Shown one piece after another: positions 53,001 through 62,945 of a stretch of 64,000 bases of DNA. Every line of letters begins with the position of its first letter. Position 1 is the stretch's first letter. The notes beneath the pieces were generated by a model. That model was not told where the DNA came from and made no database searches. It worked only from the letters and a program-made list of their open reading frames with translations. Location of the stretch: positions 4,424,501-4,488,500 of the forward strand of contig NC_133910.1 of the NCBI RefSeq assembly GCF_964199755.1, written 5' to 3'. The position numbers and the translations under genes are program-made. Origin of the DNA: Larus michahellis (taxonomy: Eukaryota; Chordata; Aves; Charadriiformes; Laridae).

Positions 53001-56000
53001 TATCGCCCAGGTTCGCCTCTGTCTGCCCCGGCTTGTTGGGCTGGGGAAGGATTTGGGTGGTGAGGGCAGGCGGGTGGGAGTCTGCCAGCAGGCTGCTGCG
53101 GCAGCGATTGCAAAACCTGGGTAAACAAAGGTGCTCGGGACGGGGGAAAGGACTGGCAAACTTACCGGCGCTTACTGCCCGCTGCTTCAGAAAGCGAGAG
53201 CCCCTCTCTTCTGTGACCTGCGGGAGAGATTTGCAAGCGGTTAGCTGAGGGCTGCGGGGTGTGCCGTACCTCCACACAGGGCCTGCTGTGCGTTATCCCA
53301 GAAAATGGAATATGCTACAGTAATATTATCGAGATCAGCTAGAGCTTTTATGTAAAAGGACAAGCCCTGACAGGGCTTTGCTTCACCGCAAGAGTTTTCT
53401 GCTGTTTGTTTGAAACCGCCTGCATCTCTGAAAGGCTGCCAGGGACAGGGCCTGGGCTCCTGCGGTGGTTGCGTTAAACTCCAGTCTTGTTGAAAGGCTG
53501 GACAAGCCCTTGGCACAACTGGGAGAGGACTGGCAGAGTGGCCAGTGTGAATGAGCCCTCACTAGCCCTCCTTTGGGACGGTGCCTCCCTCCAGCACTGC
53601 TGGAGCACCTCTGCTGCTTGGAGACTCTCCTGTCCCTCAACTTGTGCAGAGCAAACAGAGAAATGTGGGTGATTCTTCCCTGTCTCAAGACTCATCAGAT
53701 CTGAGTCTTTGCAGGCACAGAAGTTCATCCGTAAAGCCAGCGAAGAGACTAACCGAGGGGTATCAGCTACACCCGCTTTTCTCTCTGCGTCTGTGTTATT
53801 TTGCGCTGTGAGTCTGTTGCTTAGGTCTGTCCGGAGCGTTGGGCAGCCTCCTTGGAAGAGGGAAAGGAGCTGAGCAGGTCTAGAGCTGGCAGAGGGTGAG
53901 CTCTGCGGCTCGCTGACTCTCCGCCAAGGGCAGGCAGGGCCATTCTTGCCTCTTACGTTTTGCTCTAGAGCCATCAGCAGCACGCTGGTAACACAGCCCT
54001 GTGCCAGCGTGCATTCGCATGGCAGCAGGGCATGGCCCTGGGCCCTGCCAAGTGGTTCTGACTTTTCGGTCGAGCGGTTCAAAGGGAAGCTACTGCCTGC
54101 CACGACCAGGGCTGGCCCTTCTGAATCACACCTGGGCATGGCCGGTGCCTTCTTGCCAAGTGCCAATCCTTTTACGGCAGCCTGGAAAGCAGCAGGGCTC
54201 CTGACCGGAGGGTGCTGGCTCTGGATCCGGCTTCCCTGGGGCCTGAGGAGCATCCCTTACACCCTCCCCAGGGCATGGTTCATTGTGGGTCGATGCCAAC
54301 AGCGCGGTTGCAGAAAGCGGAGAGTCTGGGTTGTGCAGCCAGCGCAGAGTTGACTTGTCAGGGCTGTCGGGAGCCCCGATCGCGCAGCGTTTGTCAGGAG
54401 CCGACGTGGTATGGTGTGTTTTATGGACAGCTACAATAAATGCACTGAATAGAGTAAACTGCCACCGATGAGCTTGCAGCTAGGGTTTGATGCACGTTGC
54501 TGACTAAACAGGCTGAAATAGTGTTAGCACACAGATGCTGAAGCTATCTCCTGCTGGCTGTCTCTCGCGCAACTTCAGATACTTCAGGAGAAGTGGAAAA
54601 TAGATAATTTATATTGGCCAGAGGAAGAGAGAGTATTTGTGGGAGAAGAGTCAGGGTTTGGGGACTGCTAGCCACTCTAGTGAGCCCAAAGATATTTTAA
54701 TGTTTTACTCGCAGTAAATATCCATGTGCTTCTGCAGAAAACCGTAATTTCTAAAATAGTTGCCCTAGTGTGATGCAAAACAAATGGAGAAGGAAAACTA
54801 CAGGGAAAATGCTCATTTTTTCCCTCCCTTCCCCACCTGCACACACATACCGAGCCCAGCCACAGAAGTCTGCTGCTCTGCAGGAAACGTCATCTCGAAG
54901 AGACGGAGGGGGAAAGCTCGGTGTGTGGCTGACAGAGAAACAGTGTCGGCACTGTCAATGATATGGCTGGGCCTTTCATTATGACTAATGACTTTCTCCA
55001 AGATCCTGCCTGCTTGCTGCGGTGCCTAAACACGCCTGTACTTTTGATGTGACACAGAGTCATAGCCGGGTGACTTTGTCCTTCCCCTGGTGGGACGCAC
55101 AAGATTGGCGTGGAGGATTTCCCTCAAACACTCCTCCTTGCTTTTGGCCAGATGTATGTGCCTATGAGTACATTTTACACCATTATTTATGTGACACTTC
55201 CTACATATTTATCAAGTGACACGTTTTCTAACAATGCTAAGTACTGCAATGAGCTACAAACCAATCACAAACCTACGTTTAATCATGTACCTTGGGTGGG
55301 ACTGTTTACGTATTTAAAGCCTAACTTCTGCCGAAGTGCTTCATATAAACTCAGATGTTGCAACACAAACAGATGTGATGGAAAAGTGGGAGGGATATCA
55401 AGAAGAATTCTGCTTCCTTATAAAAAATAACCCAATAGTTTTGACTGAAAACTGGGAAGAAGCTTTTTATGCAACCTCAATTTCCTTGTTTCTAGATAAG
55501 GCCAGATGGAAACTCCAGGTGCAGGAGCTGCGTTCATAGATGCTCAAGGATAGTGTGGTGCAGTAGATAGAGCAGGGTGCTGAGAGGTGTGAAGTCATTC
55601 TGTTGCTTGGCAAAAGTAATTTTTTTTTCCATAATCATGCTCTTTGATAAGGATACAAATCTAAACTTCCTATAGAAAATACTTTAGCACTAGTCAATGC
55701 TACGTAATCACCAGGTATTAGTAATATTTGTCCTGAATAGGCACAGGTGTTGTACACTGATGGCGCAGATGAGGTGGTGAGGGAGAGCTACGCAGCATGA
55801 GACAACAGACAGATCATTTACACAATCAGTATTTTTCTCTCTTGCTTAGCTGTGATTCTGAAAAGTTCACAGCGTGGCTTCAGTTTTCCCTGTGGTTACT
55901 GTGGAGAGACCGTAACCACCACTGAGTGATGTTGAAAATCCCACCCTACAGCTGACTTGCAGAAAAACGACATCCCGGACAACCAGCTTTAATTACCCTG

Positions 56001-59000
56001 AAGACTGTGGTATGCAAAACGCTTCTATATTGGTTTGATACCAAGAATGTCCAAAAGTCCCATTGCGTTTATATCCATATATTGCTAAAGCCTAACGGAA
56101 GGGCTGAACATCCCCCATTCACACGCTTTACCTCTCGCACCTCCAGGAGGGGCCGAGGGTATCCGATAGAGAACTGCATGGGAAAAGCAGCTGGGCACTG
56201 CAGGCAGAGAGATTAATAAGCAAAATATCCCAGGCACCTCCATCTACTTTTAGCACAAGACGCTATTTTACAGGTAGGGTCTCTGCAGGTCATACACGGT
56301 TGACAGACCTGCTATTTTGCTTGCTCCAGAGATGCTGCATGGCCTGGGCTGGGCGTTTCTGGTAGGGGCCTGTCCTGTGCCAGGTAAAACTGGCCTCAAT
56401 GGGAGTATTTCGGCTGGGCTCCAGTGCCCAGTGTGAGCATGTACTCAGGGCATGTGCTCACTGGCTTTCTCTGCCCACGAGGACCACGTGCATCAAGGAG
56501 TAAAGGCCAGTCAGGGGTTTTACAGCTGCTGGCTTTTGGAAGGGGAATTCCACACACCTAGGCATAGGTGGAATCTCACTGCTCCTCTCCAGGTGTTTCT
56601 GCATCGCTGCAGATCAGGAAGCCATTTCAGGTTCCCTTTCCCATTTGGGCAGGCCGGTAGGGCTTTGGCTCTGCGTGTTCTGGCAGCCCTTATCCGAGCT
56701 TTGTTGCTAGCTTTCTGGCTTCATCCTTTTGGATGGGACCCAGGTGGAGCTGCTAGGACCTTAACATCCCTCCTGTACTGCAGCAGCTCCCTTCTCCATT
56801 GCAAGGTTGACATGGCACACGGGTTCATACGCAATCCTTTGGGCACGTTTTGGAATTTCCCTTTATGCCGCTTGTGGTCCTGCCATGCCAGGGATGCCAC
56901 AAAAATAAGCCCCACTACCAACATCTCCAGGCCACGGGACTTGATGCTCTGCTGTATTGGGCTAGGTGAGTGGGTCGCTAAGGTAGCCAGCGATGCCCTC
57001 CTGGCTGCTGTGCCCTCCCCTTGGTAGATTTGCACACTCAGAGTGAAACTTGGCTTCCTTTTGGGGAAGGATGCACAGCAGTCCTGGCCCCTCCTCTGCA
57101 AGGGCACCACTAGAGCCTTTTATAGAGTTCCACCTAGTAACACAAGCCATGTGTTACTGCTAAAAGAACCCTATTTCCTCACCTTGCTCTGTCTTGAAGC
57201 GCAAAAGAAAGTAATTTCTATTTCCAAGAGAGAAGCAGTGTAGGGAGCCTGGAAGGTGTCAAGGGAAATCATCATTGGATTGGAATTATTCATGCAAGAC
57301 GCGTTATATCACGAGAGAGAGAGAGAGAGAGAACTGGTGGCTCACACGTGTTGCTGTAATGACAACACCCTGCTTTTTCCTGAAAGGGACATTTCCAGAG
57401 GAAAAGGTGGGTTTGTATCCCTTCAGAGGCAGAATGTGGCACCACGTGCACCCACACGGGAGCAGAGATGAATAAACTGCGTCACCCCGCAGGCAAATCG
57501 GAGAGGCACACCCCTGTTGCACAAACCTTCCCCGGCTCCCTTTCTCCTCCTCCTTCCTCCAGGAAGGACGGGCTCAGGAATTTACTCCATCTGCTTCTCA
57601 CCTGCCCAGCCGCCGCTCGAGAAGCTGGCAATCATCTGGCGTGTGTGGGCTGAGCTCTGGTCCTGGGGCAAGGAGAGGGCTCCTCCCGTGGGCCCGCTGC
57701 CGCAAGGGTCAGCAAGCGAACACGCGTCTGGTGCAAACTTGGGTCTGTCCAGCTGCTCCCAGTAACGCCCAAGGCATCCGCACCCCAAAACCAGTGCCAC
57801 AGAGAGCTCTGGCACACGCATCTGGTCCCAACCTAGTCCTCCCGATGTGGGCTACCAGTGGGGCACATGAGAAAGGCACCCTTTAGCAATCCCGTCCTAA
57901 CACTTCAAATGCAAAACGAAATGCAAAAAGACATTTTCTTGAGAGCCTTTATGCCCAGAAACGTTCCCAAGGACTGAAACAGCCTACAGCCATGCTGAGC
58001 CACAGGACCGAGCACCCGGGCTTGGCCCGTGACCTGGCTCTTCGGGGAATTAACAGAAAGCACCACCGGCAGACAAATCCTCCCACCTGCGCTCTGCTGC
58101 TGGACAATGCTGGCGACACAGTCAGTCCCCGGCAGAGCGAATGAAAAATTCAGAAAACGCAGGACGCAGCTGAGTTGTAGCCGGGTGCTCCACCCACGGG
58201 GCTTGGCACCGAGGCAGTGGGTGGCCCGCCAGCCCCCATGGCGTTTCTCTTCCTCATTGGGACTCGCAGAGGCTGTAACTCATCCGATCACCTCGTTACA
58301 TCACTGTGGGAATACCACGCGCTAACGATTTACTGCACATGCATGGAAATACACACTAGTGTCGCCCAGGCTGGAGCAAATCTAATGGCTTACGTCGTGC
58401 TTTTCCTCTTAAGAAGCCAAACCCAGTCACGAAAATACTTTGCTAACTCTGCCAACAGAGTCAAGAGCCAGGAATGCATTACTCCGACCAAACAGGCTAA
58501 CGTTTTATTATTATTTCACTCGTTTCAAGAACTGAACTGCTCTGCTCTGTACAACCTCGCAGGACGCAAACAAAGAGCAATGCAGCTGAGACTGTCCAAA
58601 GAGCCTCTTCCCTCCGTGTGTACCCGCTAAATAGCAGTAACAGGGTCAGTGCAGTAACACGCACTTTTGCATGGGCAAGAAATGGGTAGATTTAACAGCC
58701 TGAGGTACTGCGCTAGGCGGTATAAGCATATATACTTATATAAGTATTTATATATATATGAAGGTATAAGCAGGAAGCACAGAAGACGCTGCACCCAGGA
58801 GCTGGCATCTCTTGGGTGCGAGACGTCGGCTGTTCAGGCTTGAGGTCAAACGAGGGCTGACAGGTCTCTGTGCTGCCAGGAGCGCGCATGCACGTGGGTA
58901 GAGCCCTCACGGTCCCTAAACATCCTGAGGCCGAATGCGCGCAAGGTTAGAAAACTGCCTTCGGGGCCACTTACTAACACTGCTTTCCTTTGCTGTTCCT

Positions 59001-60074
59001 AAGTGAGCATATAACAAGTTGGGGAATGTCAGACCTGGGGCTAAAGTTCAAACCTTAATTCTTCAGACCCGTACGCAGACGTGCTGCCCTTCTAGCATGG
59101 GGCAGTCCTGCTGAATTCGTGGTCTACCATAGAAATAGGCACTTGTCTGCAGTCTGGCGCAAGGAGGAGTGGGGTGGCATAGAAGAGCATTAGAAGCAGC
59201 CGCACCAGCAAGCTTGTAGTTCAAAGCAATTTTAGCCATCTGCCAGAGGAGAAGAGCCAAGCAGATGCCTGGATCTAGAGAAAGTTTTGATGAGGAGTAA
59301 AAAACGGGATGCGAAATTTAGGGTTGGACTCTTTAATCATCCCAAATCATCTCTCTGCGGGAGTTTGCATAAATAATACACAAGAGCTGTAGCTGTCTGC
59401 CCAGTGGTGGCTGATGGCACTGACCCACTGACATCAGCAGCTGAAATAGGATGCTGGGAGGGGAAGTCGCAGAGTTAACCCAAAAGAAGGGAGGAAAATG
59501 AGCCATAGCATCAAAATCTGGCTCAAATCAGTGGAGAGACACTGATTTCCATCAACTAGCAATTTTTCTTAAGCGTCTCCTGCAGTATGTCAATAAAAGT
59601 TTTAAAGTCGTACATTGTGCTGTGACCTTAGTGAAATTAAGAGAAGAGGAACAGAAACCGTTAGTTAAAAAGACCAAACGATAGTAAGATTTATCCCAGG
59701 CAGATTTGCTCTGCGTAAGGAAGAAGGAATGTATCAGCGAGTTTCTTGAGTTCCTTTAAATGTGAGAAAGTCATAAAGAAAATACAAGAACCAAACAAAC
59801 CCAACCCTGGAGACGCGAGACGTGGCACTTTCCTCCTTGTAGGATGGCAGGACAGAAATCTTAGTCAGTCTCTTACCTGGCCGGCACAGGAACTGGGGTC
59901 TCTGAGGTTTCCAACCAGCAGGTAGGCAGTGGGCAGCGCCAGGACCAGCACGGAGAGCAGGCACAGCAGCACCGCGCACCGTATCCTCCTCAAATCCTCC
60001 CTGAGGTGCATCCTGGAGGCTTGGTTGGTCCCAGGAGCCGCCTCCTCCAGGGTTATCTCAGCCACGCAGTCCAT
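46601..60074 (-). CDS. TNFSF15: TNF superfamily member 15 (TL1A/VEGI), four coding exons
   Basis: Type II membrane cytokine; in mammals the trimer is shed and binds DR3 (TNFRSF25) to costimulate T and innate lymphoid cells. The CDS is a join of 60074-59877, 53217-53166, 52529-52488 and 47028-46601; every junction is GT-AG and phases 0, 1, 1 agree, giving 239 residues against 251 in human. Residues 1-32 are cytoplasmic, about 33-55 form the membrane anchor, 56-91 the stalk, and about 92-239 the TNF homology domain, anchored by [53 protein letters not shown] and KTFFGAFLL blocks that match human TL1A nearly exactly. N-glycosylation sequons occur at N128 (NLS) and N217 (NVS). The ATG has a strong Kozak context (AGC ATG G). 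Oddities: no cysteine in the TNF domain and a shortened loop after TFRG. TNFSF8 and other TNF members match far less well. Confidence 0.96.
47029..52487 (-). other. TNFSF15: TNFSF15 intron 3
   Basis: A 5.5-kb intron between the KPRAHLT exon and the TNF-domain exon. A CR1 tail fragment lies at 50153-50294. Nothing else recognisable is seen. The 636-bp intron 2 (52530-53165) also shows no feature. Confidence 0.85.
50153..50294 (+). mobile_element. CR1 LINE tail fragment in TNFSF15 intron 3
   Basis: About 140 bp of CR1 3' end: ATCCCTGGAGGGGTTCAAGG, then GTCCCTTCCAACCCAAACCA and a final ATTCTATGGT. It is antisense to TNFSF15. Only the last part of ORF2 and the 3' UTR survive. Confidence 0.9.
52488..52529 (-). 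CDS. TNFSF15: TNFSF15 coding exon 3 (stalk to TNF domain junction)
   Basis: A 42-nt microexon that completes codon 84 (Asp), encodes residues 85-97, and ends with the first base of codon 98. The acceptor is GCTACAG and the donor is G followed by GTAATG. It ends in KPRAHLT, identical to the start of the human TL1A receptor-binding domain, which is decisive for an exon this short. The length is an exact multiple of three, so skipping it would keep the frame between exons 2 and 4. Confidence 0.92.
53166..53217 (-). CDS. TNFSF15: TNFSF15 coding exon 2 (stalk)
   Basis: A 52-nt microexon encoding residues 67-83 plus the first base of codon 84. The acceptor is a pyrimidine stretch ending CTCTCCCGCAG and the donor is a consensus GTAAGT. 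A second possible donor (GTAAGC) lies 13 nt upstream but would break the phase with exon 3. The peptide [17 protein letters not shown] has little similarity to the mammalian stalk, so the assignment rests on splice signals, phase and position. It contains RGSR (residues 71-74), a minimal furin-type motif. Confidence 0.75.
57312..57332 (+). repeat. GA dinucleotide microsatellite
   Basis: About ten GA units within TNFSF15 intron 1. Confidence 0.95.
58719..58772. repeat. AT-rich segment between 10-bp direct repeats
   Basis: GGTATAAGCA occurs at 58719-58728 and 58763-58772. The 34 bp between them are almost pure AT and contain the perfect palindrome ATACTTATATAAGTAT (58732-58747). Confidence 0.9.
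59877..60074 (-). CDS. TNFSF15: TNFSF15 coding exon 1 (cytoplasmic tail and membrane anchor)
   Basis: This exon encodes residues 1-66 and ends in phase 0 at CAG followed by the donor GTAAGA. It begins with [15 protein letters not shown], an acidic then basic tail ([10 protein letters not shown]) just before a 23-residue hydrophobic segment rich in Leu and Val. The positive residues lie on the N-terminal side, as expected for a type II protein. The segment AYLLVGNLR after the anchor resembles human TYLLVSQLR, which supports the assignment. Cysteines at 3, 33, 38 and 63 are the only ones in the predicted protein; C63 is the sole extracellular one. Confidence 0.93.
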
Positions 60075-60167
60075 GCTGGCGCCTGACGTACGAGCTGCTG
60101 CTGTTCCTGGATGGGAACTGGGAACGGCAAAATCTCCTCTGGCGTCTGCCCTGCATGGAGACCCCCA

Positions 60168-60175
60168 TTAAATAA
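60168..60175 (-). promoter_or_regulatory. TATA-like box of TNFSF15
   Basis: The minus strand reads TTATTTAA about 95 bp upstream of the start codon. That would place transcription start near 60140 and give a 5' UTR of roughly 65 nt. It would also exclude an out-of-frame ATG at 60154-60156 from the mRNA. Based on motif and spacing only. Confidence 0.4.
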
Positions 60176-60357
60176 GAGCTGCCCCGAGTGTGGGAAGGCA
60201 CCGACACACACACACCCTCCCTCCCAAGGAATGCACCGCCTACAATAGAAACCTAGCTCAGGGAAAGAGAGCACCGCGGCTCCCCGCGCTCCCCGAGGTG
60301 CTTGCTGCATGTCTCCGTCTGGCTTTTTTTCCCCCCTCGCCGTGCAGAAGGAAGCTA

Positions 60358-60367
60358 GGAAAGTCCC
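60358..60367 (-). promoter_or_regulatory. Kappa-B site upstream of TNFSF15
   Basis: The minus strand reads GGGACTTTCC, an exact match to the classical immunoglobulin-kappa NF-kappaB decamer. It lies about 285 bp upstream of the start codon and 185 bp upstream of the TATA-like box. NF-kappaB induction is established for mammalian TNFSF15, so the site is plausible in function. Confidence 0.55.
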
Positions 60368-60457
60368 AGTGGGTGGAACCAGGATAAACCCTGCTGCTGG
60401 GCTGGATAAGCTTGAGAGCTTTTTCCGCACGGTAAAGGGAACATGAAACCAATGGGA

Positions 60458-60470
60458 GTGAAAGTGAGAA
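60458..60470 (+). promoter_or_regulatory. PRDM1/IRF-like motif upstream of TNFSF15
   Basis: GTGAAAGTGAGAA matches the GTGAAAGTG core bound by PRDM1 (Blimp-1) and overlaps an interferon-response-type GAAA repeat. A CCAAT pentamer on the same strand lies just before it at 60449-60453. Short motifs of this kind occur by chance; the position about 100 bp beyond the kappa-B site is the only extra support. Confidence 0.3.
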
Positions 60471-60550
60471 GCAGGGGGAGAGCGAGAGCGAGCGGCAGAG
60501 GCGAGCGCGCGGTGTCCCGGAGCCCAGCAGTTTCAGCGCAGCCCCGGGAG

Positions 60551-62662
60551 AAAAGGGAAGAGTCATTTAGGGAAGGCGAGGGTATCACAAGCCAGGCCAG
60601 GAAGGGGTCTGATTCTCTGAAATGTTGCTTCATACCTACGCTTTAGCAGAGTGCAGTGGGCTGCAGGTTGCTCCATGTCCCTTTTGTACCAAAGAGTGCG
60701 GGGACAGGCCTAAAATAGGGTGTTCTGCTCCTGTGGAGGTTCATCTTCTCCAATCTCATTTTAATTGCGGTTTTACAGGAGCCTGTTATCACTGCTTGGA
60801 AAAGCTGTGACTCTATTGCACTTGGGAAACATTTATGTTATCTTACTTTATTGATAGTTGCTATGTGTGATTAAAAGGCCCCGCTGCCTATTGGCAAGCT
60901 CAGGAGTTGCTCAGCAACCGATTTGGGAGAAACGCGCTCTGATGGCAGCCGATGGCCGGCTGGAAAGGGGGTCCCTTCTCCCCTGGTCTGCTGCTGGGTC
61001 CCCGCCGCGCAGCATCAGCCCACCCTCCCTCCTCCGGCCTGGGCAGGAGCGCTCAGCGGAGATGTTGCCATGTAGATTTACCCGGATTATCGAAATCGGA
61101 AATTTTTTCTCCCGGGAAAACATGGTTCTCATCAAAACTGAAACTTTCTTCGATTTATCCACGCGCGCACGCTGATGTGCAGAAACTCCTCCTTTTTCCC
61201 CACATAGAGAAACAGGGTGGAAACTTACTTATTTTTTAGTGAATGAGCAACAAGGTTTGGTTTCCCCCACCTCCCCATGAAACACGTTTCAGATTATTAC
61301 AAAATAATACCAAAGAAAGAAAAATACATTTTCGTGTCCCGGTCTGTCTGCTACTCCTTCCACAGACTCAGGAAGGGGAAATAATCAATAAAAATTCAGC
61401 CAGCTCTTATCACTTATTCTTCATTAACACTGTTAGAAATCATCTTATTGCAATAGTCTGGTGCAGTTATTGATACACTAGAAATCTAAAAGTCATGCTG
61501 CGAGCAGAAGGTGTCACTTAGGCAGTGAGAAGGAGTGAAGCTGTCAACAGCGGGGACAGGGAATTGGCCGGGGAAAGAGTAAGTGTGAAGCAGAAAACAA
61601 GAAATAGCAAAACCCAGCATGGTTTAGGGAGACGGGACGAGAGAGCTGGTAAAGCACCGAAGGACCTGTGCTCTTCTCCGAGCCAAGCCACATAACCCCT
61701 TTGTGACCTTAGGCTAGTAACTGGCTTTGTTTACCTCTCTCGTTGTTTATTTGTTTTCATTTAGGCCGTAAAACCTTTAGGACAAGGACTATTCTCCTTT
61801 TTTACAGCACCAGAGCTGATATCAGGGCAGGCGCAGCTCCATTTATCATGAACATAAAAAAAAACCCAATGGGTGGGAAGGTGTTGCTAGGATCGGTAGA
61901 AACAAAACTCATATTTTTGTGGAAGTGCTGTATAAAGCTGTGATTTTTATTTTATCTTATCTTATTTTAATTCATTTCCTTTCATTTCATTTCATTTCAT
62001 TTCATTTCATTTCATTTTTTCCTGGGGTCCCAGTTGCTTATTCTAGGGCAGAGTACTAAAAAATTAATACTAATATTTTGTCCATGAGTGTCAAAGCTGA
62101 TTTTTCTCTTCATTGCTATTGCCACAAAATGCTTAATATGTATTCAAGGCATGTGCCTTACAAGCAGACAGGCAGATATCCCCAATCAGCAGCCAGCAAC
62201 CCCCCCGGAGTTTGGTTTTTTTAATTTTTTTTTTTATTTTCCAAGGAATTCCAGTGGATCCTGTTCTGAGTTAAAACATCTCATAAGAGTTTTTATTGGC
62301 CTGAGACTTATCGCCGTGGTGTGTGACCTGCAAACCTTTGGCTGGAAGAGGATGAGTAGCCGGAGCCTCGGAGAGCGAGCGCTGGGCTCTTGAGATGAGA
62401 CGGGAACAGGTTCACGCTCTTCACCTGGTGTATGGAGCCAAGCTGAGAATTTGCTCTTAAAAATCCTAAGAAAAGAAGGAAAAATGTCTTTTTCCTCTCC
62501 AGAGCATGAGTCCATCTGGCACACAGCGTGCCTTTTACGTGCCAGGAGGTGTCTTGCATCCCATCACCGATGGTCCCCTTCCTGCCAGGCACCCCAGGGT
62601 GCCCCAGCACCCCCCAGCTCCCTGGGGAGCTCGGTGACGGGCTTGGTGACAGTGGGCTGGGA
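60551..62662. other. Noncoding interval upstream of TNFSF15
   Basis: A second CpG-rich patch lies at about 60945-61045, followed by AT-rich DNA with the TTTCA microsatellite. No coding exon of TNFSF8, the expected upstream neighbour, was found. Confidence 0.6.
61979..62015 (+). repeat. Pentanucleotide microsatellite (TTTCA)7
   Basis: Seven perfect TTCAT units lie at 61981-62015. They are preceded by an imperfect TTTTA/ATCTT-type run at about 61945-61971. Confidence 0.97.
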
Positions 62663-62945
62663 CCGAGCAAGGGGACAAGAGGAAACGGCCTCAAGTTACA
62701 CCGGGGGAGGCTGAGGTTGGAAATCAGGAAAAATTTTTACTCTGAAAGGGTTATCAAGCATTGGAACAGGCTGCCCAGGGAAGTGGTGGCGTCACCGTCC
62801 CTGGAGGTATTTAAAAGCCGGGCAGACGTGGTGCTGAGGGACATGGGTTAGTGGTGTATTTTGTCAGTGGCAGGTTGATGGTTGGATTCGATGATCTGAA
62901 AGGTCCCTTCCAACCTAGGCAATTCTATGGTTCTATAATTCTGTG
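62663..62945 (+). mobile_element. CR1 LINE tail fragment
   Basis: The 3' end of a CR1 with a short open part of ORF2 ([38 protein letters not shown]) ending in ALVL-type residues before a stop near 62851, a 3' UTR with GATGATCTGAAAGGTCCCTT, and degenerate octamers at 62922-62945. It is strongly 5'-truncated. Confidence 0.93.

Larger units (their letters stand above)
53218..59876 (-). other. TNFSF15: TNFSF15 intron 1
   Basis: A 6.7-kb intron between the membrane-anchor exon and the stalk exon. It contains a GC-richer part next to exon 2 (about 53.2-54.4 kb) with a 259-codon chance-like open frame at 53474-54253 on the same strand, a GA dinucleotide run at 57312-57332 and an AT-rich insertion-like segment at 58719-58772. 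No additional exon was recognised. Confidence 0.85.
60270..60550. other. CpG-dense stretch at the TNFSF15 promoter
   Basis: CpG dinucleotides cluster here, for example in CACCGCGGCTCCCCGCGCTC near 60272 and GAGCGAGCGGCAGAGGCGAG near 60487. The flanking DNA is CpG-poor. This fits a small CpG island just upstream of the first exon; no formal island calculation was done. Confidence 0.45.

Noticed and set aside
56452..57110. Opposing frames of 191 (plus) and 129 (minus) codons
   Set aside because: Mutually overlapping on both strands without domain motifs; consistent with chance in GC-balanced intron DNA.
60154..60156. Upstream ATG before the TNFSF15 start codon
   Set aside because: It is out of frame with the coding sequence and lies upstream of the start site predicted from the TATA-like box, so it is probably not in the mRNA.
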